DNA of 64,000 nucleotides from assembly GCF_018603905.1 (NCBI RefSeq), contig NZ_JAHFZZ010000009.1:186001-250000 (forward strand). The letters run 5' to 3'. The translations under genes were made by a program, and so were the position numbers. This stretch comes from Nonomuraea sp. NEAU-A123. Its GTDB lineage: Bacteria; Actinomycetota; Actinomycetes; Streptosporangiales; Streptosporangiaceae. Under the pieces are notes generated by a model, which made no database searches, was not told where the DNA came from, and saw nothing but the letters and a program-made list of their open reading frames with translations. This document shows, one piece after another, positions 51,478 through 59,287 of the stretch (the stretch's first letter is position 1; each line of letters opens with the position of its first letter).

Positions 51478-51573
51478 TGGCCGGCCTCTCGTCTGGCACC
51501 TTGGCCACACTGGAGACGACGGTCGGCGTGCCCGTGTGGAGCAGGGCGGCTGGTGAACCTGAGCGGTTCGGCT
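51478..51573 (-). pseudogene. Fragment of a CHAT-protease gene
   Basis: The minus strand encodes GSPAALLHTGTPTVVSSVAK then VPDERPA. This is nearly identical in DNA and protein to part of the CHAT protein at 53915-54000 (ALLYMGTPTVVSSVAKVPDE). The segment is ~90 bp long, with unrelated sequence on either side. It is a displaced copy of the region just after the catalytic Cys. Confidence 0.8.
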
Positions 51574-51628
51574 CAGGCCAGCTCACCAGCCGCCGGTCTG
51601 CTCACTTACCGGTTAAAGGGGAGCAGGT

Positions 51629-52000
51629 TCAGCACCTGCGCAGGCCGTACCTGCTGGGGTCGGCGTCGAAGGCGCTTGGTGTGTGCACCACGGAGGCCGG
51701 CACGTACCCGAAGGCGCCGAACCTGTCGCCGACGGTTCCGTACCAGGTGGTGTTGCCCCCCGGATGGAGCTCTCCCTGTGTCCAGCAGGTGAACCAGCTT
51801 TGCGTGGTGTCGAGGAAGTCCACGTCGTCGACGGGCCGGGGCTCGTGGAACACGGGGGCTCCGCCTTCGTTGGTGCAGTGCAGCCTGCCATCGTGCGGAT
51901 CGACCCCGCAGGCGTCGGCGGAGGCGGCGGGCGGGGCGAGCCCGAGCAGCGCGAATGCCGCGGTGGCGATGGTCATGGCGATGACCTGACGCTTGTTCAT
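51629..52000 (-). CDS. Secreted protein, tandem paralogue A (123 aa)
   Basis: GAAGGAGATATACCG precedes ATG 52000. The signal peptide (MNKRQVIAMTIATAAFALLG, ending ASA) is followed by DACGVDPHDGRLHCTNEGGA and SWFTCWTQGELHPGGNTTWY, GDRFGAFGYVPAS and a terminal Cys. The pattern DGRLxC - SWFxCW - HxGGNxxWY - GYVPA is shared with the next gene. Four or more Cys suggest disulphides. An extracellular SH3-like or inhibitor-like fold is possible. Function unknown. Confidence 0.75.
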   Translation of the reverse strand: MNKRQVIAMTIATAAFALLGLAPPAASADACGVDPHDGRLHCTNEGGAPVFHEPRPVDDVDFLDTTQSWFTCWTQGELHPGGNTTWYGTVGDRFGAFGYVPASVVHTPSAFDADPSRYGLRRC

Positions 52001-52052
52001 CGGTATATCTCCTTCGGTGAAGTCTGGATCTTCGAGAACAACCTCGGCGGCG

Positions 52053-52469
52053 TCACGGTCCGACGAGTTCGTAGTCGGCCAGGGTGCACTCGCGCAGGCC
52101 CGGCGCGGGGTCGTGGGCGGTGGCCACATGGACGGCGGGCAGGAAGCCCCAGCCCCGGTAGGGCGGCACCGCCTTGTCGCCCGCGGCGAGGTACCAGATG
52201 CTGTTGCCGCCGGCGTGCGGGCCTCCCTCGACCCAGCACTGGAACCAGCTGAAGCCGCTCGTCAGTACGCCGGTCTCCGCGGTCTGGTAGGAGGCGTCGT
52301 AGGACAGGGTGACGTTCGGAGTGTTGCCGCAGTAGAGCCTGCCGTCGCTCCGGACGCCACACTCCTCGGCCGCCGCCTGGGCTGGGGTGGCGGTGGCCGC
52401 GGCCCCCGGGAGGGCGCCGAACAGGGCCGCGCTCAGGAGGGCGTTGGCCGCGACATTGCGGATCATCAT
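52053..52469 (-). CDS. Secreted protein, tandem paralogue B (138 aa)
   Basis: The signal peptide ends in ATPAQA. The mature part has ECGVRSDGRLYCGNTPNVTL, SGFSWFQCWVEGGPHAGGNS then IWYLAAGDKAV and RGWGFLPAVHV. It is clearly homologous to the product of 51629-52000, 52 bp downstream on the same strand. The two probably form one transcript and a gene duplication. ATG 52469 or 52466. Function unknown. Confidence 0.75.
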   Translation of the reverse strand: MMIRNVAANALLSAALFGALPGAAATATPAQAAAEECGVRSDGRLYCGNTPNVTLSYDASYQTAETGVLTSGFSWFQCWVEGGPHAGGNSIWYLAAGDKAVPPYRGWGFLPAVHVATAHDPAPGLRECTLADYELVGP

Positions 52470-52728
52470 GGTGGTGGTCTGCCTTTCTGCTCCGTCAGGT
52501 GCGGCGGGTTCGCCGCGTTGAGAGCCAGCGAAGCCGCACAACGGAGGTGTCCAACAGGAGCTCGGACGGACTCGGACGGAATCGAGCCACCCGGCGGCCA
52601 GGCCCGGACGGCAGATCGCCGCCGCCGCCATCCCTCGGACACGCTCAGTAATCGCTCGTACACTTTGCGACAGGAACAGGTCGGTGAGGCTGAACGGCCC
52701 GGGCAAGGGAGGGCAAGGGTTGGAGGCG

Positions 52729-53772
52729 ATGAGCGACTATCCGGAAGGTGACGAGGATCCCCGAATCGTCAGGCAGGCGTCCCGATCCGGGCTGGACGCG
52801 GTGACCTGTCACGAGGATCTGGTGAGGTTACTGGCCGAGCAGTTCGCGCGGGCCGATACGTCACTGCGGGAGCTGCAACTGCGGGCGGACAAGGCGGGCG
52901 GCACCCGGCTGCCACGAGCGACCTGTGCGGACATGCTGGCCGGTCGGCGCTTCCCCAAGAAGGCGTTGATGGTGGCTTTCCTACGGGCGTGCCGGGTGCC
53001 CGAACATCAGCTTCCAGCGTGGGAAAGAGCATGGGAGCGGGTACGGGTCGCCCGGATGCCCGCCGGGACGGAGCCGGATCCCACCCCCGGCTACGCGGCG
53101 CCCGCCACCCGGACAGCCGGGCCGAGCGAGGCAGGGCCGACCTCTGTCCCCCGCCGAGGCTGGCGCCAAGCCGCGGTGTCGGCGGCGTTGGCCGCGCTGG
53201 CGACCGCGGGGGGCCTGAGCGTCATCATCGATCAGCGGGGAGCGTCACAAGGCATCGCGTCCGACGGTTCCGGCAGCCCTGTGAGTCCCGGTCGCATCGT
53301 CAGCGACGATGGCCGTGCGTTCAGCGCCGGCGGGTCGAGCCGGTTCACCGCGACCGTCGATCCCGCCAACAGCGGAGTGCGGCTGATCCGCCGCCTGGAC
53401 GCGGGCGTCGCCCGGCAATACGCCACCATCACCGTGAACGGGGACCCGGCCGGGACGTGGCGGCAACTGCCCGGCGACAGCACCTACAAATGGCGGGAGC
53501 AGATCGTCGAAATCCCGCGAACCCTGACCGCGGGTCGCCGCTCTCTCACCATCGTCAACACGTTCGTGTCCTCCTCCCTGGGCTTCAACGAGTTCCTCTA
53601 CGTCATCGAGCAGAAGATCAACGGAGCCTGGGCGATCGCCGACACGGTCGACATCGGCCCTGACCACACCGCCAGCGAGGCCGCGCACGACTACCACATC
53701 GTCGCGCAGGGCTGGGCCGACACCCAGACGTTCACCTATCCACCGCGGGAGGAGGACTGGAGGGTCGAGTGA
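52729..53772 (+). CDS. Membrane protein with N-terminal XRE-like HTH and extracytoplasmic domain
   Basis: A ~347-aa protein. The start ATG 52729 is preceded by TTGGAGG, although the spacing is short. Residues ~25-95 resemble an XRE-like domain (LVRLLAEQFARADTSLRELQ, LPRATCADMLAGRRFPKKAL). A Pro/Thr-rich linker, then one membrane helix (AAVSAALAALATAGGLSVII, ~150-170), leads to an outside beta-sandwich (KWREQIVEIPRTLTAGRRSL, SSLGFNEFLYVIEQKINGAW). This is a one-component sensor layout. It converges on the CHAT operon, 16 bp away. Confidence 0.75.
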   Translation: MSDYPEGDEDPRIVRQASRSGLDAVTCHEDLVRLLAEQFARADTSLRELQLRADKAGGTRLPRATCADMLAGRRFPKKALMVAFLRACRVPEHQLPAWERAWERVRVARMPAGTEPDPTPGYAAPATRTAGPSEAGPTSVPRRGWRQAAVSAALAALATAGGLSVIIDQRGASQGIASDGSGSPVSPGRIVSDDGRAFSAGGSSRFTATVDPANSGVRLIRRLDAGVARQYATITVNGDPAGTWRQLPGDSTYKWREQIVEIPRTLTAGRRSLTIVNTFVSSSLGFNEFLYVIEQKINGAWAIADTVDIGPDHTASEAAHDYHIVAQGWADTQTFTYPPREEDWRVE

Positions 53773-53788
53773 GTTCACACGCGGCGCG

Positions 53789-56455
53789 TCAGCCCGCGCC
53801 GAAGCACACGAACGTGGACGACGACTCCCCCACTGACGCCGACGCGGCGGCCAGCGCGGCCGCCGGTGACAGGCCGAGCGCGAGTTGCCGGTGGTAGGCC
53901 GCCATGACCGCTATGGCCGTCTCGTCGGGCACCTTGGCCACGCTGGAGACGACGGTCGGCGTGCCCATGTAGAGCAGGGCGGCGGTGAAACCGAGCAGTT
54001 CGTCGCCGGGCCGTACCACCAGCCGTCCGATGTCGCAGGCGGACAGGACGACGTGGCGCGGCGCCGTACGCAGGCGTTGAACGTCGTGGGCCATGAGCGG
54101 TCCGTCGCTCAGTATGAGTCGGGAGAACAGGACGTTCTCCCGCTCGTGGTGCCCGTGGGCGGCCAGATGGGCGATGGACGCGCCGTCGAGCGCCTCCAGG
54201 GTGGCCGCGACGGTCGCCGCGGAGCCGGTGAGCTGCTGCGCCTTGGGGTAGAGGGCGGCGATCTGTTCGATCTCGGGTTCCACGGCCGTGAGGTTGGGGC
54301 CCGCGACCAGGAGCGGCGGTTCGCCGTCGGCGACGCTGGACAGGCGGGCCCGCTGCGCGGCGGCCCAGACCTGGGCGGAGGGGGCCGCCACCACGGGCTT
54401 GCCGACGAGGCCGGGCAGCGTGCCCCAGGGGATCGCCGACAGGGCCATGGTCGGGACGACGACGATCCCGTGTGCCTCGGCGAGCGACGGCAGTAGCGGC
54501 GTGAGCAGCCCGTCGGCGATGGTGGCGAGTTGCCGTCGCAGGGACGCGTCGATCACCGCCGCCAGGTTCGGCCGGAGGTTGCGCCCGGCGCGGGCGTTGA
54601 GGTCGCCGGTCAGCCGCTGTACGGCCTCGGCGAGCGGCGCGTACGCCCCGAGCTCCAGGAGACGGCACCGCCCGGCACCCAGGACGAGGGCCAGCAGCCT
54701 GCCGCGGACGTTCAGCAGGCTCACCAGCGCGAGACCGGCGGCGGCCAGCTCGGCCTCGACCACGCCGGTCGAGGCGGGGGCCAGGCTCTCGCGTGCTCCG
54801 GGAAGCTGCCAGCCGCGTTCCCTGATGAGGCGTTCCAGCTCCAGGCAGCGCCTGCGGATCTCCGGGTCGCGGCGCGCCGCCGCCTCGCCCGCGTGCAGTT
54901 GCTGGGCGAGGTGGCGCAGCTCGGCCAGCGCCTCGGCCGTCGGCTCGTCGTGCTGGGGACGGATCGGCGGGAAGCGGAACGCCTGCGCCCGGCAGCGTTC
55001 CGACCACTCGAACACCAGCCGCGCCGAGCCGTTCGCCAGCGCCGCCGCCAGGCCCGCGGCCGCGAGGTCGGACCCCAGCGCGGTGACGCCGGTCTGCATG
55101 TCCAGGCTGCCCAGCCGGCCGCGATGCGCGTGGATCAGCGCCAGCCCCGAACGGACCCGCCGCAACGCCTGACCGCGCAGCCCCCGCGCACTGGCGAGCT
55201 CAGCCTCGGCCAGCCGCCGCATCAACCGCACCTCCAGCGGCGCGGCGCGGGAACCGGAGCCGAGCCGCACCTCCAGCGGCGCGTCACCGGAACCCGGCCG
55301 CGCTACAACGGGCTCGGCTCGGCTCCAGAGCGCCTCCGCCTCGGCGAAGTTTCCGGCGGCGACCAGCGCCCTGGTCGCCAGCAGCGCCGCCATCTCGCTC
55401 TCGTCCCGCAGGCCGAGCTCGGCACACCTAGCCGCCAGATCCCCCGCCTTCCGCGCGACCGCCCCTGGCCTGGCAATCTGATCGGGCGCGCCACGCGACC
55501 CCGGTCTGGCGGGGCCGGCGAGGTCCGCGCGCAGTCGCATCAGCTCCGCTCGCAGCGCCCAGGCCGGGCTGCGTCTGCGGCGGAAGCGGTTCTCGGCCCG
55601 CCGTGCCCAGGCGCGCGCCTCCGCGAACCGCCCGGCGTGCAGCGCCGCCTGCGCGCGGGCCAGCTCCGCCTCGGCGTAGTCCTGCATCAGCCGCTGTTTG
55701 CGGAACCCGTCGAGCGCCCCGTCGAGCGTACGGCCGGCCTCGTCGGCGAGACCGGCGGCCAGCAGCGCCCTGGCCTGGTCCAGCGCGAGTACGGGCAGGA
55801 ACCCCGGGTTGACCCGGCGGTAGGCGCGCTCCACCTCGCCGAACACCGCCAGAGCCGTCGGGATGTCGCCCAGCAGCAGGTCGCAGTAGCCGTCGTTGTG
55901 CTGCGCCTTGGCCTCGATGACCTCGTGGCCCTGGGCCCTGGCGAGCTCGGCGCTGCGGCGCGCGTCCGCGCGGGCCAGGCCGACCTTGCCCGTCATGAGG
56001 TGGATGACCGACCGGTTGAGCAGCACTCTGGCCAGCTCCACGCCGCGGGCCAGCCGCGGCACGGCGAGGTCGAGCAGTTCGAGCGCCTCGGCGGTACGGC
56101 CGGTACGCAGGTACATCAGCCCCCGCTGACCCTGCACGATCGCCAGCTCGGCGGGCGGCGCCCATCGTTGCGCCTCGTCGAGCAGCTCCGTGCCGCGGGC
56201 GGAGTGGCCCTGTTCGGCCTCGGCGTGGGCGAGGCTGGTCAGGAGGCGGGCGAGCAGCGCCGCCCGCTCCGGATCCCCGGTCTCAGGGGGCGCGCCGGTC
56301 TCCCAGCGCAGCAGCGCCAAGCCCTGCCGCAGCCGCCGCGCGGCCAGCCCCGGGTGGCCGTCGTCGGTCGCGGCGACGGCCAGCCCGTGCAGGCGGGCCA
56401 CCCGCTCGTAGATCTCAGAGCCGTCTGCGGTGACCTTGCTCACGGAGGGATTCAC
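53789..56455 (-). CDS. TPR-CHAT caspase-like protease
   Basis: An 888-aa protein. Residues ~10-480 are helical TPR-like repeats (LTSLAHAEAEQGHSARGTEL, RGLMYLRTGRTAEALELLDL). Residues ~590-880 are a CHAT domain with the catalytic dyad His767 (IAHLAAHGHH) and Cys807 (VVLSACDIGRL). CHAT proteases are bacterial relatives of caspases/separase. No signal peptide or membrane segment, so cytoplasmic. A 39-bp in-frame duplication doubles APLEVRL near residue 400. It starts 6 bp after the 160-aa protein gene and is the last gene of a protease-sigma-CHAT operon. Confidence 0.9.
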   Translation of the reverse strand: MNPSVSKVTADGSEIYERVARLHGLAVAATDDGHPGLAARRLRQGLALLRWETGAPPETGDPERAALLARLLTSLAHAEAEQGHSARGTELLDEAQRWAPPAELAIVQGQRGLMYLRTGRTAEALELLDLAVPRLARGVELARVLLNRSVIHLMTGKVGLARADARRSAELARAQGHEVIEAKAQHNDGYCDLLLGDIPTALAVFGEVERAYRRVNPGFLPVLALDQARALLAAGLADEAGRTLDGALDGFRKQRLMQDYAEAELARAQAALHAGRFAEARAWARRAENRFRRRRSPAWALRAELMRLRADLAGPARPGSRGAPDQIARPGAVARKAGDLAARCAELGLRDESEMAALLATRALVAAGNFAEAEALWSRAEPVVARPGSGDAPLEVRLGSGSRAAPLEVRLMRRLAEAELASARGLRGQALRRVRSGLALIHAHRGRLGSLDMQTGVTALGSDLAAAGLAAALANGSARLVFEWSERCRAQAFRFPPIRPQHDEPTAEALAELRHLAQQLHAGEAAARRDPEIRRRCLELERLIRERGWQLPGARESLAPASTGVVEAELAAAGLALVSLLNVRGRLLALVLGAGRCRLLELGAYAPLAEAVQRLTGDLNARAGRNLRPNLAAVIDASLRRQLATIADGLLTPLLPSLAEAHGIVVVPTMALSAIPWGTLPGLVGKPVVAAPSAQVWAAAQRARLSSVADGEPPLLVAGPNLTAVEPEIEQIAALYPKAQQLTGSAATVAATLEALDGASIAHLAAHGHHERENVLFSRLILSDGPLMAHDVQRLRTAPRHVVLSACDIGRLVVRPGDELLGFTAALLYMGTPTVVSSVAKVPDETAIAVMAAYHRQLALGLSPAAALAAASASVGESSSTFVCFGAG

Positions 56456-56461
56456 CAGCGC

Positions 56462-56944
56462 TCAAAGGACTATGGAGGGCGTCACCGCCAGTATCGCGGC
56501 CTCCCCCGAAACGTCCAGTGCCGGTCGTACGACGAGCTGGGCCAGGCCCCGGATCACCTCGTCCACGACGAACCTGCCCTGCTCATCAGCCCTGACCACG
56601 ACCGGACCCTCGGCGGTGCGCAGCTCGACCAGGTGGTCGCCGGGCGGGGCCAGCCAGCCGTCCAGGCGTACCAGGCGCTGGGTCTGGACGCTGACGCTGA
56701 TCATGATCGTGAGGGCGTCGCCTTCGAAGGTGATCGTCCGGCTCTCCTCGCCGCCGCGGACGCCCGCCCGCAGCCCGAGTTCCTCGCTCAGCCGCAGGAT
56801 CTCGGCGTCGGCCGATTCGAGGTCCAGGGCGAACTGGACCCGCTCCACCAGCGTCTCGGGCACGGGGTCGAGCACCGAGAACATCCTCCTGATCTCATCG
56901 AGGATGAACTCGTCAGTGGGGTCAAGGTCATCCGGAGGGATCAT
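56462..56944 (-). CDS. 160-aa protein with carboxypeptidase-regulatory-like C-terminus, operon partner of CHAT
   Basis: The ATG at 56944 overlaps the sigma-factor stop (ATGA). The N-terminal half is acidic and helical (LDPTDEFILDEIRRMFSVLD, PVPETLVERVQFALDLE). The C-terminal half is beta-rich with APPGDHLVELRTAEGPVVV and ADEQGRFVVDEVIRGLAQLV, resembling a small CarboxypepD_reg-type sandwich. It is predicted cytoplasmic. Lying between a sigma factor and a CHAT protease, it might be an adaptor, a sigma inhibitor or a cleavage target; none of these is shown. Confidence 0.75.
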   Translation of the reverse strand: MIPPDDLDPTDEFILDEIRRMFSVLDPVPETLVERVQFALDLESADAEILRLSEELGLRAGVRGGEESRTITFEGDALTIMISVSVQTQRLVRLDGWLAPPGDHLVELRTAEGPVVVRADEQGRFVVDEVIRGLAQLVVRPALDVSGEAAILAVTPSIVL

Positions 56945-57540
56945 GACACGCTCCAGCCACGGTCCTCGGCGAGCAGTCGGCGCAGCTTCGCCAGGCAGCG
57001 GCCGCGCGTGGGGCCGATGCTGCCCTTCGGCATGCCCAGCGTGAGGGCCACGGCCTCGTAGTTCGGGCGGCGGACGAACGCGACGAGCCGCAGCAGATCG
57101 CGGCAGGAGTCCGACAGCCGCGCCATGGCGTTCCAGAGCGCCTGGTGCCGCTCGTTCCGCAGGACGAGCTCCTCCGGCAGGGTGTCGGAATCCGGTACGT
57201 CGTCGAACGCCGTGGGGCTCACCGGCTGGGCGTCGCGCTGCGTCGCCTGGACCCGCCACGCCTCGCGGGTCGCGGTCGTGACCAGCCATTCGATCAGGGC
57301 GCGGGGAGCGGTGATCGACTTCAGGTGGCGCAGGAGCCTCAGCCAGGTCGTCTGGATGACGTCCTCGGCGGCCTCCCGGTCCAGTCCCTGGCGCCTGACC
57401 ACCTGCCACAGCAGCGGTGTGAGGTCGGCGGCGATCAGGTTCAGTGCTTCACGCCGGCCGTCCTTGGCCTCTTGGAGCAGGCCCGCCAGCCGTTCCCGCC
57501 GATCGGCGGGAACGGGCTCCGGTCTCAGGTCGGCGGCCAT
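56941..57540 (-). CDS. ECF-type sigma-70 factor in the protease operon
   Basis: A 199-aa sigma factor. Region 2 appears as LTPLLWQVVRRQGLDREAAE then DVIQTTWLRLLRHL. Region 4 is MARLSDSCRDLLRLVAFVRR then PNYEAVALTLGMPKGSIGPT. No anti-sigma gene with a transmembrane helix is adjacent. The stop-start overlaps on both sides (TGATG with the protease, ATGA with the 160-aa gene) show strict co-translation. It presumably directs transcription of this operon and/or other targets when activated. Confidence 0.9.
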   Translation of the reverse strand: MAADLRPEPVPADRRERLAGLLQEAKDGRREALNLIAADLTPLLWQVVRRQGLDREAAEDVIQTTWLRLLRHLKSITAPRALIEWLVTTATREAWRVQATQRDAQPVSPTAFDDVPDSDTLPEELVLRNERHQALWNAMARLSDSCRDLLRLVAFVRRPNYEAVALTLGMPKGSIGPTRGRCLAKLRRLLAEDRGWSVS

Positions 57541-59186
57541 CACACCGGTGTGATCGTCGGGATGTCGCCGTTCTTCAGCCTGGCGACCACGGCGTGCGCG
57601 CGTTTGAGCGCCACCTGCCGGTCGGTGTTCGCCAGGTCGACGGCTTGGTGGTCCTGGATCAACAGCTGCATGATCGTGGCTCCGAGTACGGGCGCCGCGA
57701 ACGACGAACCGCTCCACGTGGCGAACTGGCTCTGGTGGTTGTCGCTGTCGTAGGAGGCCCGGCCGGTCAGTTCGAGCGAGGCGGTCCTGGCGCCCTTGAC
57801 GCCGGGCGGGAAGGTGCTGACGAGCACCGCGCCCGAGACGTGCCACCGGATGGCCTCGTGCTCGTTGCTGAAGATCGCGATGGTCCCGTCGGGGTTCGCG
57901 GCGCCCACTCCCAGCATCGGCGCGAGGTCGGGGTCGTTCTCGCCGTCGAGGGCGCCCGCGGCGGGCCAGAACGCGCGGCTCGACGCGTAGTTGCCCGCGG
58001 AGGCGACCACGATGACGCCGCGCCGCCGGAGCTGGGTGAGCTTGGCCAGCAGCGGCGGCGTGTGGAGCGGGTCGTCGGCCGTCTCGTGCGTGTATCCGAG
58101 CGACAGGGACACGACGTCGTAGAAGCCGCCCTGCGCGATCTCGTCCAGCAGGTGGTCCAGGGCGGCGTGCAGCGCCTCCTCCGGCACCACGCCGTCGGCC
58201 TGCATGACCCTGATCATGAGTACTCGCGAGTCGGGGGCGACCTGGCACACCAGCCCCGCCTCCATGAGGCCGTGCCCGGTGTGCGTGTTCAGCGTGCCGA
58301 GCAGGGGGTTGGGCGGGTCGGCGTTCTCCTTGTACCCGACGAGTTCGGCGCCCGGGTTCGGCTGGCTCGCCTCGACGGCGAGCTGGATGCGCTGCTGTGC
58401 CGCGTCACTGACGGACAGGAACGCGTCGGGGTCCGTCACCGGCCGGAACCAGGCGTGCCACTGCTTCGGCAGGCCGGTGTCGGGGATGACCATCACGGGG
58501 CGCCGGCCGCCTATGTTCGCGGCGGGTCTGCGTGCCGGTGGGCCGCCCACGACGTTCACCGGGGTTCTGGCGTATCCGGCCATGGGGGTGGCGTAGGCGC
58601 CGCCGGTCGTTCCGTGGCCGCTCGTGGCGGGCTCGCCGCCGATGTCCAGGGCCGCGCCGACGCCGACGAACGCGGACCCGACGAGCAGGTGGTCCAGCGC
58701 GATCCTGGACAGGAGGTTCTTGACGGGCGCCTGCCCGGGGGCGTCGGAGAAGCCCGGCAGCGCGCGGCGCAGCGTCCGCAGCGCCCGCCACGCGTCGATC
58801 ACCACGTCCGTCTCGCCGGGGGCGACCTTGAGCACGGCGGGATGCCAGCTCGGCGCCTCGCCACCGCGATCGTGCTCCTCACCGGGACGGTGACCGTCCC
58901 GCAGGCCGGAGACCTCGATCGTGAGATGGATCTGCGCGAGGGTGCTGGTGATCCAGGCGAACCCCGCGTCGGAGTTCAGCACCTGGACGGGGATCAGCAG
59001 CACGTCCGAGCGGTAGACGGTCGGGGCGGGACGGCTCTCGCCGGCGTCGAGCTCGGCCGTGGCCGGGTCCAGGACCTTGGCTCCGTAGCGGTCCAGCAGC
59101 GGCTGGGGGAAGATCAGGTCGCGCGACGGCAGCCCGTCCCGGTCACCCGCGGCGTACGGTTCGCTCTCGTAGTCGATGGTCAGCAT
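57540..59186 (-). CDS. Subtilisin-like serine protease (S8), cytoplasmic
   Basis: A 548-aa protein starting at ATG 59186 after GGAGG. There is no signal peptide; residues 1-225 are a non-catalytic N-terminal region with its own folds. The S8 triad is intact: Asp236 (PVMVIPDTGL), His305 (THTGHGLMEAGLV) and Ser495 (ATWSGSSFAAPVLG), with oxyanion Asn399 in VVASAGNYAS. It probably acts inside the cell. It heads the four-gene operon, with a 7-bp inverted repeat in its leader. Pairing with an ECF sigma factor and a CHAT protease suggests a regulated proteolytic cascade. Confidence 0.9.
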   Translation of the reverse strand: MLTIDYESEPYAAGDRDGLPSRDLIFPQPLLDRYGAKVLDPATAELDAGESRPAPTVYRSDVLLIPVQVLNSDAGFAWITSTLAQIHLTIEVSGLRDGHRPGEEHDRGGEAPSWHPAVLKVAPGETDVVIDAWRALRTLRRALPGFSDAPGQAPVKNLLSRIALDHLLVGSAFVGVGAALDIGGEPATSGHGTTGGAYATPMAGYARTPVNVVGGPPARRPAANIGGRRPVMVIPDTGLPKQWHAWFRPVTDPDAFLSVSDAAQQRIQLAVEASQPNPGAELVGYKENADPPNPLLGTLNTHTGHGLMEAGLVCQVAPDSRVLMIRVMQADGVVPEEALHAALDHLLDEIAQGGFYDVVSLSLGYTHETADDPLHTPPLLAKLTQLRRRGVIVVASAGNYASSRAFWPAAGALDGENDPDLAPMLGVGAANPDGTIAIFSNEHEAIRWHVSGAVLVSTFPPGVKGARTASLELTGRASYDSDNHQSQFATWSGSSFAAPVLGATIMQLLIQDHQAVDLANTDRQVALKRAHAVVARLKNGDIPTITPV

Positions 59187-59200
59187 CCGGTGGCCTCCGT

Positions 59201-59223
59201 CTCTTTCCCGTATGGAGAAAGAG
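59201..59223. promoter_or_regulatory. Inverted repeat in the leader of the protease-sigma-CHAT operon
   Basis: CTCTTTC (59201-59207) and GAAAGAG (59217-59223) are perfect inverted arms around CCGTATGGA. They end 15 bp upstream of the protease start codon, next to its ribosome site. It could be an operator or a leader hairpin. The intergenic region 59187-59287 separates this operon from the HAD gene. Confidence 0.45.
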
Positions 59224-59287
59224 TCACGCCCTACTGCGGTGATACACGCGAGGCATAACAAGCCGGTCACGGTACGGAGGCGCCTTG

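Noticed and set aside
52053..52706. Longer form of the secreted paralogue starting at 52706
   Set aside because: The extra N-terminal residues are Arg/Pro-rich and would bury the obvious signal peptide that starts at 52469.
53789..56455. Reading the 888-aa protein as a plain TPR regulator
   Set aside because: The HLAAHG and LSAC motifs with correct spacing identify a CHAT protease domain.
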